NCBI GenBank assembly: GCA_003280005.1
Contig: QCGH01000002.1
Location: 1 to 64,000, forward strand
Direction: 5' to 3'
Length of the DNA stretch: 64,000 bases
Source: Pelagibacteraceae bacterium AG-365-D07
GTDB taxonomy: Bacteria > Pseudomonadota > Alphaproteobacteria > Pelagibacterales > Pelagibacteraceae
In this document: one piece after another, positions 50,760 through 60,750 of the stretch
Numbering within the stretch: position 1 is the first letter of the stretch
How the letters are laid out: each line of letters begins with the position of its first letter
Translations under genes and position numbers: made by a program
The notes under the pieces: generated by a model
What the model was told of the DNA's origin: nothing
The model's database searches: none
The model's input: only the letters and a program-made list of their open reading frames with translations

Positions 50760-51539
50760 ATGGAAATTAATATCAACTGTGATTTAGGAGAAAAATCTAA
50801 ACTTCATAATAATGAAAATGACCCCTATCTTTTGGGCATTGTCAATTCTGCTAGCATTGCCTGTGGGTATCATGCAGGTGATGATGAAACTATGGATCAG
50901 GTTGTAAAAATATCAAAAAAAAACAATGTTAGTATTGGAGCGCATCCATCATTTAATGATCCAGAAAACTTTGGTAGAAAAAGAATGAATTTATCTTCCT
51001 CAGAAATAAGGAAATTAATAATTGATCAATATGAAATACTTCAAAGAATTGCATTTAACCATAATGAAAACGTTACACATATCAAGCCTCATGGAGCGTT
51101 GAATAATATGGCATGTGAGGACTTAGAACTAGCTTTTACTGTTGCAAAAGCAGTAAATGAAATTGGTAAAGATATAATTTATCTAGTCCCAACTGGGTCT
51201 AAAATGGAAACAGCTGCAAAAAAACTAAATATGAAAATAGCTTGCGAAATATTTGCAGATAGAAATTACGAGGACAACGGGAATCTTGTATCAAGATCTA
51301 ACCCAAATGCTTTGATAACAGACCCAGAGCAAGCCAAAAAGCATGTTTTAAGCATGGTTACAAACCAAGCGATAAATTGTCTCTCTGGAAAGCAGATACC
51401 TTGTGAAATAGACTCTGTGTGCATACATGGAGATAATGTTAGTTCATTAGAAACTGCAAAATCTATCAAGGATAATTTAGTTAAAAATGGATTGATACTT
51501 AAACCTTTAAATAAAATGGAGAAATTTAAACAAATATGA
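50760..51539 (+). CDS. pxpA: 5-oxoprolinase subunit A (LamB/YcsF family)
   Basis: 259 aa; INCDLGE, SASIACGYHAGDDETM, SIGAHPSFND, HIKPHGALNN, SVCIHGD. Confidence 0.95.
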   Translation: MEININCDLGEKSKLHNNENDPYLLGIVNSASIACGYHAGDDETMDQVVKISKKNNVSIGAHPSFNDPENFGRKRMNLSSSEIRKLIIDQYEILQRIAFNHNENVTHIKPHGALNNMACEDLELAFTVAKAVNEIGKDIIYLVPTGSKMETAAKKLNMKIACEIFADRNYEDNGNLVSRSNPNALITDPEQAKKHVLSMVTNQAINCLSGKQIPCEIDSVCIHGDNVSSLETAKSIKDNLVKNGLILKPLNKMEKFKQI

Positions 51540-52021
51540 AAAATTTATTATTAGCAAGTTTGCTCGTTTTAACATTTATTCAACCGTCATTTTCAGCTGG
51601 TTCAAGTGGTGACAGTAGCGCCTCTAAAACCGACTATGAAAAAGCTGTGAAATATGTAAAACAAGCAAAAAAATATGAGGAAAAAGGTAAAACTGATAAA
51701 GCTCAAAAAAGATATAAGAAAGCACAAAAACTTTTAATTACATCAAATACAGAAATTCCTAATAAAGCAGATACTTTAAATTATTTAGGTTTTACCACAA
51801 GGAAACTTGGTGATTTTGAAACTGGAGAAAAATATTATTTAGAAGGACTTGCGATTGAGCCTAATCACATAGGAATTAACGAATATTTAGGAGAATTATA
51901 TGTTGCAACAGGAAGAATAAACCTAGCAAAAGAACGTTTGAATATTCTAAAAAATTGTAATTGTGAAGAATTTGAAGAATTAAAAGAAATCATTGAAGGA
52001 AAGAAAAAATCTAAGTATTAA
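51536..52021 (+). CDS. Secreted TPR-repeat protein
   Basis: 161 aa; signal peptide MKNLLLASLLVLTFIQPSFSA, TPR-like repeats (YLGFTTRKLGDFETGEKYYLEGLAIEPNH). Confidence 0.8.
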   Translation: MKNLLLASLLVLTFIQPSFSAGSSGDSSASKTDYEKAVKYVKQAKKYEEKGKTDKAQKRYKKAQKLLITSNTEIPNKADTLNYLGFTTRKLGDFETGEKYYLEGLAIEPNHIGINEYLGELYVATGRINLAKERLNILKNCNCEEFEELKEIIEGKKKSKY

Positions 52022-52030
52022 TAAAGAACT

Positions 52031-52642
52031 TTGGTTGAAGAACTTGTAATAATTACACAAATTATATTTATAGATATAATTTTAGCTGCTGATAACGCAA
52101 TTATAATTGGATTAATTGCTGCTAACTTTGTTCCCAAAAATAGAAAGCAGATAATTTTATGGGGAGTTGGTGGAGCATTAATCTTTAAAATTATATTTGC
52201 TCTATTTGCAACTTATTTATTTAAATTTTACTTTATTAAAATATTAGGTGGATTGCTTTTAATCTGGATTGTTAACGATTTAAGAAAAGATTTATTTGAA
52301 ATTAAAAAAATTAAGTCTCCAACTAAAAAATCTAAAGAACCATCTTACATCCAAAGTGTATATAAAGTTTTATTTGCTGATATCACAATTAGCTTTGATA
52401 ATGTAATTGGAGTAGTTGGTGCCTCTAAAGGTTATTTTGAGTATATGATATTTGGTCTTGTATTATCGGTAATATTAACTGGTGCTCTAGCAACATACTT
52501 GGCAAATTATATTCAAAAACATTTATGGATTGCATATGTAGGTCTTGGTTTCATTTTAATTGTTGCATTACAGTTAGTAATAAGTGGATTGGCAGATTTA
52601 GAAATATTAAAAATAAATGAGGAATTTTTAAAATACTTTTAG
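52031..52642 (+). CDS. TerC/YjbE-family integral membrane protein (TTG start)
   Basis: 203 aa; IDIILAADNAIIIGLIAANF, ADITISFDNVIGVVGASKG. Confidence 0.9.
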   Translation: MVEELVIITQIIFIDIILAADNAIIIGLIAANFVPKNRKQIILWGVGGALIFKIIFALFATYLFKFYFIKILGGLLLIWIVNDLRKDLFEIKKIKSPTKKSKEPSYIQSVYKVLFADITISFDNVIGVVGASKGYFEYMIFGLVLSVILTGALATYLANYIQKHLWIAYVGLGFILIVALQLVISGLADLEILKINEEFLKYF

Positions 52643-53415
52643 TAGGAATATTTTTTTGTTGGATACTTGCTTGATTTTACTTCTTTTTTAAATTTCAATA
52701 CTGCAGAGTTGATTATTTTTTTAATATTTGTATATTTTTTTACAAATTTAATTTTTGCATTAGTTAAACCAAGAACATCATCGGTAACCAAAACTTGACC
52801 ATCACAATTTACTGATGCACCTATACCAATTGTGGGGATAGTAATTAAATTTGTTATTTTTTTTGAAATATCACTATAAATACATTCCAAAACTATACCG
52901 AAAGCACCACTTTCTTCTAATGCTTTAGCATCTCTAATTAATTTTTTCTTTTCAATTTCAGTCTTGCCTTTTGATTTAAATTTTCCTTTTACGGTTTGAG
53001 GTGTTATCCCTATATGACCTAAGACAGGAATTTTATGTTTTACTAAATAACTAACTATATGTTTCATTCTAGTTCCTCCCTCTATTTTAACTGCATCACA
53101 CTTAGTCTCTTGGATAACTTTTCTTGAATTTTTAAGAGCTTCTGATTTATTTCTGTAAGTGTTGTATGGAAGATCAATAACTAAAAGGCTTTTTTTAACA
53201 CCCATTCTTACACTTTTAGTATGCTCTATCATCATATTAAGATTTACTTTTCTTGTAGTATTATAATTATAGAGTACAGAACCAAGTGAGTCCCCAACCA
53301 AGATTATATCTGTATGTTTGTCTATTATTTCTGCAATATTTTTCGAGTACGCAGTTAAACAAACTAACTTAGATTTATTTTTTTTATCAATAATTTTTTT
53401 TATTTTATTATTCAT
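52639..53415 (-). CDS. panB: 3-methyl-2-oxobutanoate hydroxymethyltransferase
   Basis: 258 aa; LVCLTAYSKNIAEIID, ILVGDSLGSVLYNYNTT, VKIEGG, GHIGITPQTV, IGIGASVNCDGQVLVTDDVLGL. Confidence 0.95.
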   Translation of the reverse strand: MNNKIKKIIDKKNKSKLVCLTAYSKNIAEIIDKHTDIILVGDSLGSVLYNYNTTRKVNLNMMIEHTKSVRMGVKKSLLVIDLPYNTYRNKSEALKNSRKVIQETKCDAVKIEGGTRMKHIVSYLVKHKIPVLGHIGITPQTVKGKFKSKGKTEIEKKKLIRDAKALEESGAFGIVLECIYSDISKKITNLITIPTIGIGASVNCDGQVLVTDDVLGLTNAKIKFVKKYTNIKKIINSAVLKFKKEVKSSKYPTKKYSY

Positions 53416-54989
53416 TATTCTAATTCTATAGTGCTTGGAGGTTTAGAAGTTACATCGTAAACTACTCTATTAATACCTTTTATATTATTAACTATTTTAT
53501 TAGAGACAAGTTGCATAAAATCTTTTGAAAAACTAAAAAAATCAGCAGTCATACCATCCTCAGATGTAATTGCTCTCAGTAAGCACATATATTCATAGGT
53601 TCTGTTATCACCCATAACACCAACTGTTTTAACTGGCAGTAAAGCTGCGTAGGCTTGCCATATCTTATCATATAGTTTGTGTTCTCGTAATGAGTTTATG
53701 AAAATACTGTCCGCATCTTTCAATATATTAATTTTATTCTCTGTAATTTCTCCCGGAATTCTTATTGCTAAACCCGGGCCAGGAAATGGATGTCTTAATA
53801 CAATATCTTTTGATAGTTTAAGCTCTAAACCTAATTTTCTAACTTCATCTTTAAAAAGTAATCTCAAAGGTTCGACTAATTTAAGCTTCATTTTTTTGGG
53901 CAATCCACCAACATTATGATGAGATTTAATTTTAGATGTTTGACTTCCCGTTACTGATTTGCTTTCAATCAAATCTGGATAAAGAGTACCTTGAGCTAAA
54001 AACTTTACATTTTTTATTTTATTTGCATATTTTTCAAAAATTTTAATAAATAAATTTCCAATTATTTTTCTTTTCTTTTCAGGATCTTTAATATTTTTGA
54101 GTTTATTTAAAAATAATTTTTTAGCATCAACATAAATTAGATTAATTTTAAATTTCTTCTTAAATGTTTTAACAACTTGAAGTTCCTCGTTTTTTCTTAA
54201 TAGGCCTGTATTTACAAAAATACATATTAATTGCTTCCCTATAGCATTGTGGATTAACTTAGTAACTACACTGCTATCAACACCTCCTGATAAAGCGCAA
54301 ATTACTTTTGATTTTCCAATTTTTTTTTTTAATTCTTGATTTAATAGCTGTTTTTGATTTTTTGATGTCCAGTTTCGTTTCATTTTACAGATAGAGAAAA
54401 TAAAATTTTTAATTATAATTTTCCCTTTTTCTGTATGCGAAACCTCTGGATGAAATTGAATTCCATAGAAGTTTTTTGTTCTATTTTCAATTATTGAAAA
54501 CTTGGATGTATTTGTTTTTGCAACAACTTTAAACCCCTTTGCCAATTTTGTAACCTCATCAGCGTGACTCATCCAGACATTATTTATTCCACTTTTGTTG
54601 AAAAAATTATTTGTAAGTTCACTTTTGTTTAATCTTTTAAGTTTTGCTAAACCAAATTCTCTATTTTTTGCTTGTTTAACTTTGCCACCGAGCTCCTTTG
54701 AAATTACTTGGTGTCCAAAACAAATTCCAAGAATTGGTTTGTTCCATTTAAATATTTCTTTATTAAATTTGACTTTTTTTGATTGGTAAACATTTAAAGG
54801 ACCTCCGGATAGAATTATTCCATTAATTTGTTCTTTATCTAATTTCAAATTAATTTTCTTGTGATTTATAATCTCAGAATAAACTCCAAGCTCCCTAACT
54901 CTTCTTGCAATAAGTTGTGTAAATTGTGAACCAAAATCTATTATTAAGATTTTAGATAAGTCACTTTTAAGATTCATTTTTTGTATCAA
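53415..54989 (-). CDS. guaA: GMP synthase (glutamine-hydrolysing)
   Basis: 524 aa; [34 protein letters not shown]-loop [38 protein letters not shown] start at 54977 (MNLKSD) is also possible. Confidence 0.97.
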   Translation of the reverse strand: MIQKMNLKSDLSKILIIDFGSQFTQLIARRVRELGVYSEIINHKKINLKLDKEQINGIILSGGPLNVYQSKKVKFNKEIFKWNKPILGICFGHQVISKELGGKVKQAKNREFGLAKLKRLNKSELTNNFFNKSGINNVWMSHADEVTKLAKGFKVVAKTNTSKFSIIENRTKNFYGIQFHPEVSHTEKGKIIIKNFIFSICKMKRNWTSKNQKQLLNQELKKKIGKSKVICALSGGVDSSVVTKLIHNAIGKQLICIFVNTGLLRKNEELQVVKTFKKKFKINLIYVDAKKLFLNKLKNIKDPEKKRKIIGNLFIKIFEKYANKIKNVKFLAQGTLYPDLIESKSVTGSQTSKIKSHHNVGGLPKKMKLKLVEPLRLLFKDEVRKLGLELKLSKDIVLRHPFPGPGLAIRIPGEITENKINILKDADSIFINSLREHKLYDKIWQAYAALLPVKTVGVMGDNRTYEYMCLLRAITSEDGMTADFFSFSKDFMQLVSNKIVNNIKGINRVVYDVTSKPPSTIELE

Positions 54990-55398
54990 AATTTTTCAAT
55001 TTCTCATTTATAGAAGAAATTTTTGGACACAATTTTGAGCATACTTTTTCAAAATTTTTTTTAAGATCTTTTACTTTGGCAAAATTTGATCTTTCTATTT
55101 CAATATTCATTAAAAGATAAATAGCCTCCTCATTTTTTGGATCCAACAAAAGAGTTGTCATAAGATTTTTTTCTTCTTCTTTTAAATTTTCCTCTATTTT
55201 GAAAATTTTAGCTAAATACAAATAAGATCCTGCTTTTTTTGGATTAAACACTATATCTCTCTGAAATAGAAATTTGGAATCATTGTATTTCTCTTTTTCA
55301 AACAGTTTTTTAGCTTCATCAAAAAAATTTTCCTTTGAATATGAATTTCCAATTAAAAGCAAGCTAAACGCTATTGTTATGAAAAAAAATTTGATCAT
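54967..55398 (-). CDS. Secreted TPR-like protein between guaB and guaA
   Basis: 143 aa; signal peptide [24 protein letters not shown]-like helices. Confidence 0.7.
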   Translation of the reverse strand: MIKFFFITIAFSLLLIGNSYSKENFFDEAKKLFEKEKYNDSKFLFQRDIVFNPKKAGSYLYLAKIFKIEENLKEEEKNLMTTLLLDPKNEEAIYLLMNIEIERSNFAKVKDLKKNFEKVCSKLCPKISSINEKLKNFDTKNES

Positions 55399-56463
55399 TT
55401 ATCTAATTACTTTATCGATATTATGTACCATACTTTCATAGAAACCAGCTTTTGTTATTTTAACAAATTTTGGTTTATTTTTAAGATTCTTTATTTGTTT
55501 ACAACCTAGGTAACCCATGGATGACCTTAATCCTCCTACTAGTTTATAGATAATTTTTGAAACTGATCCTTTATATTTTATAAAACCTTCAACTCCCTCT
55601 GGAACGTATTTTGAACTATCGTTTTGTTTTTTTTGAAAATATCTATCAGCTGAACCTTTGTTCATTGCTCCAATTGACCCCATCCCTCTAAAGCTTTTAA
55701 ATAATTTTCCTTCCTTTTTAATAATTTTCCCTGGTGCCTCATCAGTCCCTGCAAATAAAGATCCAATCATGACAGCATCTGCGCCAGCAGATAAAGCTTT
55801 TGCGATATCTCCTGAAAATTTAATTCCACCATCTGCAATTATTGCTGTTTTTCTTTTACCCAAACCATCTCTAACACTTAAAATTGCGCTAAGCTGAGGG
55901 ACTCCAATTCCTGCCACTAATCTTGTTGTACAAATTGATCCTGGTCCTATTCCAACTTTAATAATATCAACTCCCAATTTAATTAAAAATTTTGCAGCTT
56001 CTGGGGTTGCAATATTACCCGCACATAAGGCAGTTTTTTTTGGTTTAATTTTTTTTATTTTTTTAATTATATCCGCAACTTTTTTTGTATGGCCGTGAGC
56101 TGTATCAACAACAATTAAATCTATGTTTTCATTTAAAACATGTTTTGCTCTCGTAAATTCATTTATCCCAGCTCCAACAGCGGCACCAACCAATAACTTC
56201 TGTTTTTTTACTTTTCTTATTTCGGCTACTTGTTTTTTTATATCTAGATTTCTATGGATAACTCCAATTCCTCCAGCCTTGGCTATTGCGATACACATTT
56301 TTGATTCTGTGACAGTATCCATTGCAGAAGATAATAATGGAAGTTTGAGTTTTATATTTTTGGTTAGCTTTATACTCGTATCAACATCAGAAGGCAAAAC
56401 CTGGGAATATTTAGGGGCAAGTGTTACATCGTCAAATGTTAGTGCTTCTTTGATGGGATCCAT
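55399..56463 (-). CDS. guaB: IMP dehydrogenase lacking CBS domains
   Basis: 354 aa; [65 protein letters not shown]; passes directly from [11 protein letters not shown] to [11 protein letters not shown]. Confidence 0.95.
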   Translation of the reverse strand: MDPIKEALTFDDVTLAPKYSQVLPSDVDTSIKLTKNIKLKLPLLSSAMDTVTESKMCIAIAKAGGIGVIHRNLDIKKQVAEIRKVKKQKLLVGAAVGAGINEFTRAKHVLNENIDLIVVDTAHGHTKKVADIIKKIKKIKPKKTALCAGNIATPEAAKFLIKLGVDIIKVGIGPGSICTTRLVAGIGVPQLSAILSVRDGLGKRKTAIIADGGIKFSGDIAKALSAGADAVMIGSLFAGTDEAPGKIIKKEGKLFKSFRGMGSIGAMNKGSADRYFQKKQNDSSKYVPEGVEGFIKYKGSVSKIIYKLVGGLRSSMGYLGCKQIKNLKNKPKFVKITKAGFYESMVHNIDKVIR

Positions 56464-56501
56464 AATCTTTTATATACGATTCTTTTCTAAATAAAAGTGG
56501 T

Positions 56502-57113
56502 CTATCTTAACTTTTTACATATTATAAAACTTTCTTTAGACTCTTTTCTACTTGATGGAGGTTTATAAATATTTGTTTCTTTAAAGTTCAATTTTGCCTC
56601 ACCTACGATTTCACTAAAAGTAGATCCCATGAATATTTTTGATACAAAAGCGCCATTTGGTTTGAGCTGGTCTTTAGCAAATCTTAGGGCTTCCAAACAC
56701 AGTTCTCCTGTAACTATAGAATCCAAATTTTTATTTCCAGTGGTATTTACAGCCATATCTGACATAACAAGATCAACTTTTTTATTAAAATAAGTAATGA
56801 TTTTTTTTTTTAAACTTTCTTCGTTAAAATCTCCAACAATTTGATATGAATTACCGATTGGTTCCATTTCTTTTAAATCTATGGATAGAAGTTTACATTT
56901 TTTATATTTCTGAATTACAAATTGTGACCATCCTCCAGGTGCAGCACCTAAATCAATTACCGATAAACCATTTTTAAGAATCTTATGCTTATCGTTAATT
57001 TCTTGTAACTTATAAACCGCTCTTGACCTAAAACCTTCTTGTTTTGATTTTTTTACGTAAATATCTCTGCGTTGTCGATTAATCCATTCTTTTGATATTT
57101 TGTTTTTTTTCAA
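56502..57113 (-). CDS. rlmE: 23S rRNA (uridine2552-2'-O)-methyltransferase (RrmJ/FtsJ)
   Basis: 203 aa; SRAVYKLQEINDKHKI, VIDLGAAPGGWSQF, DLVMSDMAVNTTGN, KIFMGSTFSEIVGEAKLNF. Confidence 0.95.
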   Translation of the reverse strand: MKKNKISKEWINRQRRDIYVKKSKQEGFRSRAVYKLQEINDKHKILKNGLSVIDLGAAPGGWSQFVIQKYKKCKLLSIDLKEMEPIGNSYQIVGDFNEESLKKKIITYFNKKVDLVMSDMAVNTTGNKNLDSIVTGELCLEALRFAKDQLKPNGAFVSKIFMGSTFSEIVGEAKLNFKETNIYKPPSSRKESKESFIICKKLR

Positions 57114-58024
57114 TTAGGTGAATACCTTAAACTTTTTGAAATTTTATTTTTATTTAATGTTTCAATATCTATTTTGATTGACTTATCTATTCTCATATCT
57201 CTTCCATCTCTCCAGATACCGGCTGCAAGATGCATTATTCCTATTGAAAGATTTGGCAGAAATGGTTCTACAAATTTACTTTTATTTTCATCAAATTTAG
57301 GAAGTAAATTACTAGCTATCCAATTACAGTTTATAGGTAAAAATTCTGTTTCAACTTCATCTATATAAACACTCATATTTATCGCCAATCCTTCGGAACC
57401 AAATATTTGACCCGCTCTTAAAGTTTGTTTTAAATTTTCTTGCCAAATACTCCAACATTTCGAATTTTTTTCTAAGGAAAAAACACCAATATTGATGTGC
57501 GGGGCAAAAGCTAATTTTCTAGCTTTTTCAATTTCAATTTTAGAACTAATTGCATGCTTAAAATTTTGAGATTTGATTACTGCCAATTTACCAAATAACC
57601 ATTTTACTTTTGACATTATTCTATAACCAGGGGCCATAGTTTGAGTAATTCCAAGTTTGCCATCTTCACAAGCTTTAAAATAAAGTTCAATTGATGACCA
57701 TTCTTGAACCCATGCATCGCAATCAATCCATAAATACTTTTTATAATTAGGGAAATATTTAGGCAGGAAAGCTCTTGAAACTTGACTTTTTAACCATTCT
57801 TTTCCTCTCACTTTAAATCCAGGAACTTCAATATCCCACTCTGCATTTTTTATTTCATCAACTTTTAATGAAAGAATTTTTTTTTGATCATCTGTTAGTC
57901 CAGCATCAAGTATACAAATTGCAACAGATTTTGATTGATCTTGTTTTTTTATTGAGTCTATTAGTTCGTTTAAAAGTTCAAAATAATTTGCGTCAGCAAG
58001 TGAAACTATTGTATTATCTTTCAT
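57110..58024 (-). CDS. Putative GT-A-fold glycosyltransferase
   Basis: 304 aa; N-terminal SLADANYFELLNELIDSIKKQ, DxD-type WIDCDAWVQEW, FAPHINIGVFSL. Confidence 0.65.
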   Translation of the reverse strand: MKDNTIVSLADANYFELLNELIDSIKKQDQSKSVAICILDAGLTDDQKKILSLKVDEIKNAEWDIEVPGFKVRGKEWLKSQVSRAFLPKYFPNYKKYLWIDCDAWVQEWSSIELYFKACEDGKLGITQTMAPGYRIMSKVKWLFGKLAVIKSQNFKHAISSKIEIEKARKLAFAPHINIGVFSLEKNSKCWSIWQENLKQTLRAGQIFGSEGLAINMSVYIDEVETEFLPINCNWIASNLLPKFDENKSKFVEPFLPNLSIGIMHLAAGIWRDGRDMRIDKSIKIDIETLNKNKISKSLRYSPN

Positions 58025-58818
58025 TAAAGTATATCTTCATGGTCATCATTATCATCAAATTGTGTCAAAAATTTTTTCTTTAATGACAGATAATGCATTG
58101 TACTTATTGGTATAATCAAAAGATATATTAAAGCTGTAATTAAAATTGTGTTAAATGTAAAAATAAGAAGTAATCCAAAAAATAGCACTATGCTAAATAA
58201 CAAAAATATTGTGGTACTTCTTTTTACTACAATTTTTTTTAATGAATATGTTGGAATTTTGCTTATTAAAAGTACAGAAATAATTAAAAATAAAGTTGGT
58301 ACAAATATATTATAGTTTATATCTACAAATTGAATTTCACTGAAACTATATATTAATGGTATTAAAACTAAAATCCCTCCTGCTGGTGAAGGCACTCCTT
58401 CAAAAAAATTATCTCTCCATGATGGTTCAGCATTTGAGCTGATATTAAATCTCGCTAATCTTAAAGCTACACAGACAACATAAATTAATGAAATTAACCA
58501 ACCTATTCTTCCCAAATCCTTCATAACAAAGAAATACATTATAAATGCAGGTGCAACTCCAAAACTTATTACATCCGTAAGAGAATCTAATTCTTTTCCA
58601 ACCTTAGATGCCCCACCAATTAATCTTGCTATTCTTCCATCTAAACCATCAATAATACCTGCAACGATAATTGCTATAACCGCCATTTCAAATCTACCAT
58701 CAAATGCAAACTTGATTGATGTCAGTCCAATGCAAACACCCACTAAAGTAAAAATATTAGGTAACAATACTCTTGGATTTTTTGGTGGTACAATTTTGAA
58801 ATTCTTTTTAGGTTCCAT
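58024..58818 (-). CDS. pssA: CDP-diacylglycerol-serine O-phosphatidyltransferase
   Basis: 264 aa; CDP-alcohol phosphotransferase motif DGLDGRIARLIGGASKVGKELDSLTDVISFGVAPA. Confidence 0.95.
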   Translation of the reverse strand: MEPKKNFKIVPPKNPRVLLPNIFTLVGVCIGLTSIKFAFDGRFEMAVIAIIVAGIIDGLDGRIARLIGGASKVGKELDSLTDVISFGVAPAFIMYFFVMKDLGRIGWLISLIYVVCVALRLARFNISSNAEPSWRDNFFEGVPSPAGGILVLIPLIYSFSEIQFVDINYNIFVPTLFLIISVLLISKIPTYSLKKIVVKRSTTIFLLFSIVLFFGLLLIFTFNTILITALIYLLIIPISTMHYLSLKKKFLTQFDDNDDHEDIL

Positions 58819-59466
58819 TTATCTTTTTGCTAGTAATGTTTCGCCTGCTAATGATCTTTGCTCTAACTTAACAAGAGGCTTATAATTTTCAAAATATATA
58901 TCTGCTCTACTACCAAATCTAATCATTCCAATTCTTGATCCTTGTTGAACAACATCATCTCTAGAGCATTCGGTTACAATTCTTCTTGCAATTAAACCTG
59001 CTATTTGAACTACAATTACATCTTCTCCAAATGAGTTTTTAATTTTATAATAGCACCTTTCATTATCCTCACTTGCTTTATCCATAGAAGCGTTAATAAA
59101 TTTACCTGCTACATAGTTTATTTCTGAAATTGAACCTGAGCATGGTGATCTATTTACATGACAATCAAATACATTCATGAAAACACTAATCTTTGTCATT
59201 TTTTTATTTTCTAAGCCTAACTCTTTAGGTCCATTAACCTCTTCTACTTTAATTATTTCTCCATCTGCAGGACTTACTAAATATTCTTCACTGTTAATTG
59301 ATTTTCTTTCTGGATCTCTAAAGAAATAATAACACCAGATAGTTAACACTAAACCTATTAATCCAAAAAAAGAACTAATAAAATATAATATCAATGTAGC
59401 AATCCCGAATATAACTAAAAACTTATATCCCTCAGCGTGTATTTTCGGAAAAATTTTACTAATCAT
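58819..59466 (-). CDS. psd: Phosphatidylserine decarboxylase
   Basis: 215 aa short-form PSD; FFRDPER, SPADGEII, FMNVFDCHVNRSPCSG, GMIRFGSRADIYF. Confidence 0.95.
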   Translation of the reverse strand: MISKIFPKIHAEGYKFLVIFGIATLILYFISSFFGLIGLVLTIWCYYFFRDPERKSINSEEYLVSPADGEIIKVEEVNGPKELGLENKKMTKISVFMNVFDCHVNRSPCSGSISEINYVAGKFINASMDKASEDNERCYYKIKNSFGEDVIVVQIAGLIARRIVTECSRDDVVQQGSRIGMIRFGSRADIYFENYKPLVKLEQRSLAGETLLAKR

Positions 59467-59535
59467 AACCTTTATTGCTAATTTTTTTTAAACATGTATA
59501 TAAATCACTGTCTGTAAATAATATATACCTAAAAT

Positions 59536-60750
59536 ATGAGCAAAATTAAGGTTAAAAACCCAGTCGTCGAATTAGACGGTGATGAAATGACTAGGGTAAT
59601 TTGGGAGTTTATAAAAAATAAACTAATACTTCCTTATCTTGATATAGGAATTGAATACTATGATCTTGGCATGGAAAGTCGAGACAAAACGAACGACCAA
59701 ATTACTGCTGATAGTGCAAATGCTATAAAAAGAATTGGGGTTGGAATCAAGTGTGCAACAATTACACCAGATGAAGCTAGGGTAGAAGAATTTAAATTAA
59801 AAAAAATGTGGCGATCACCAAATGGTACTATAAGAAATATTATTGGAGGAACAGTCTTTAGGGAGCCGATAATTTGTAAAAATATTCCAAAACTAGTTCC
59901 TTCATGGACTGATCCTGTTGTTATTGGAAGACACGCATTCGGTGATCAATATAGAGCAACAGATTTTTTAGTTCCTGGAAAAGGGAAGTTAGAAATTAAA
60001 TGGACTTCAATAGATGGTAAAGATGAAAAAAAATTTGAAGTGTTTGATTTTAACGGACCTGGCGTTGCTTTATCAATGTATAATTTAGATAAATCTATAG
60101 AAGATTTTGCAAGATCCTGTCTTAACTATGGATTAATCAAAAAATGGCCAGTGTATTTATCTACGAAAAACACGATTCTAAAAAAATATGACGGAAGGTT
60201 TAAAGATATTTTTGAAAAAGTATTTAATGAAGAATTTAAAAATGAATTTAAAAAGAACAAAATTACATATGAACATCGATTAATTGACGATATGGTAGCC
60301 TGCGCGATGAAATGGAGTGGAAAATATATTTGGGCTTGTAAAAATTATGATGGTGACGTTCAGTCAGATACAGTTGCACAAGGGTATGGTTCTTTAGGAT
60401 TAATGACAAGTGTCCTATTGGCACCAGATGGAAAAACTATGGAAGCTGAAGCTGCACACGGAACAGTAACTAGACATTATAGAATGCATCAACAAGGAAA
60501 AGAAACGTCCACAAATCCAATTGCATCAATTTTTGCTTGGACAAGAGGCTTGGCTCATAGAGGTAAATTAGATTATAATAGTGAACTAATTAAATTCTCT
60601 GATATTTTAGAAAAAGTATGTATTGAAACTGTTGAAAGTGGGTCGATGACTAAAGATTTAGCTATTTTATTAAGCACATCTACAAAATATCAGACTACTA
60701 ATCAGTTTTTAGATGAGTTAGATGGAAGATTAAAAAAAAAGTTAAATTAA
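59536..60750 (+). CDS. icd: NADP-dependent isocitrate dehydrogenase (eukaryote-like type)
   Basis: 404 aa; [82 protein letters not shown]. Confidence 0.96.
   Translation: MSKIKVKNPVVELDGDEMTRVIWEFIKNKLILPYLDIGIEYYDLGMESRDKTNDQITADSANAIKRIGVGIKCATITPDEARVEEFKLKKMWRSPNGTIRNIIGGTVFREPIICKNIPKLVPSWTDPVVIGRHAFGDQYRATDFLVPGKGKLEIKWTSIDGKDEKKFEVFDFNGPGVALSMYNLDKSIEDFARSCLNYGLIKKWPVYLSTKNTILKKYDGRFKDIFEKVFNEEFKNEFKKNKITYEHRLIDDMVACAMKWSGKYIWACKNYDGDVQSDTVAQGYGSLGLMTSVLLAPDGKTMEAEAAHGTVTRHYRMHQQGKETSTNPIASIFAWTRGLAHRGKLDYNSELIKFSDILEKVCIETVESGSMTKDLAILLSTSTKYQTTNQFLDELDGRLKKKLN

Noticed and set aside
56123-56494. 123-aa plus-strand ORF antisense to guaB (also 55658-55897)
   Set aside because: Lies wholly opposite a clear guaB reading frame; composition looks like a reverse-complement shadow with no recognisable domain.
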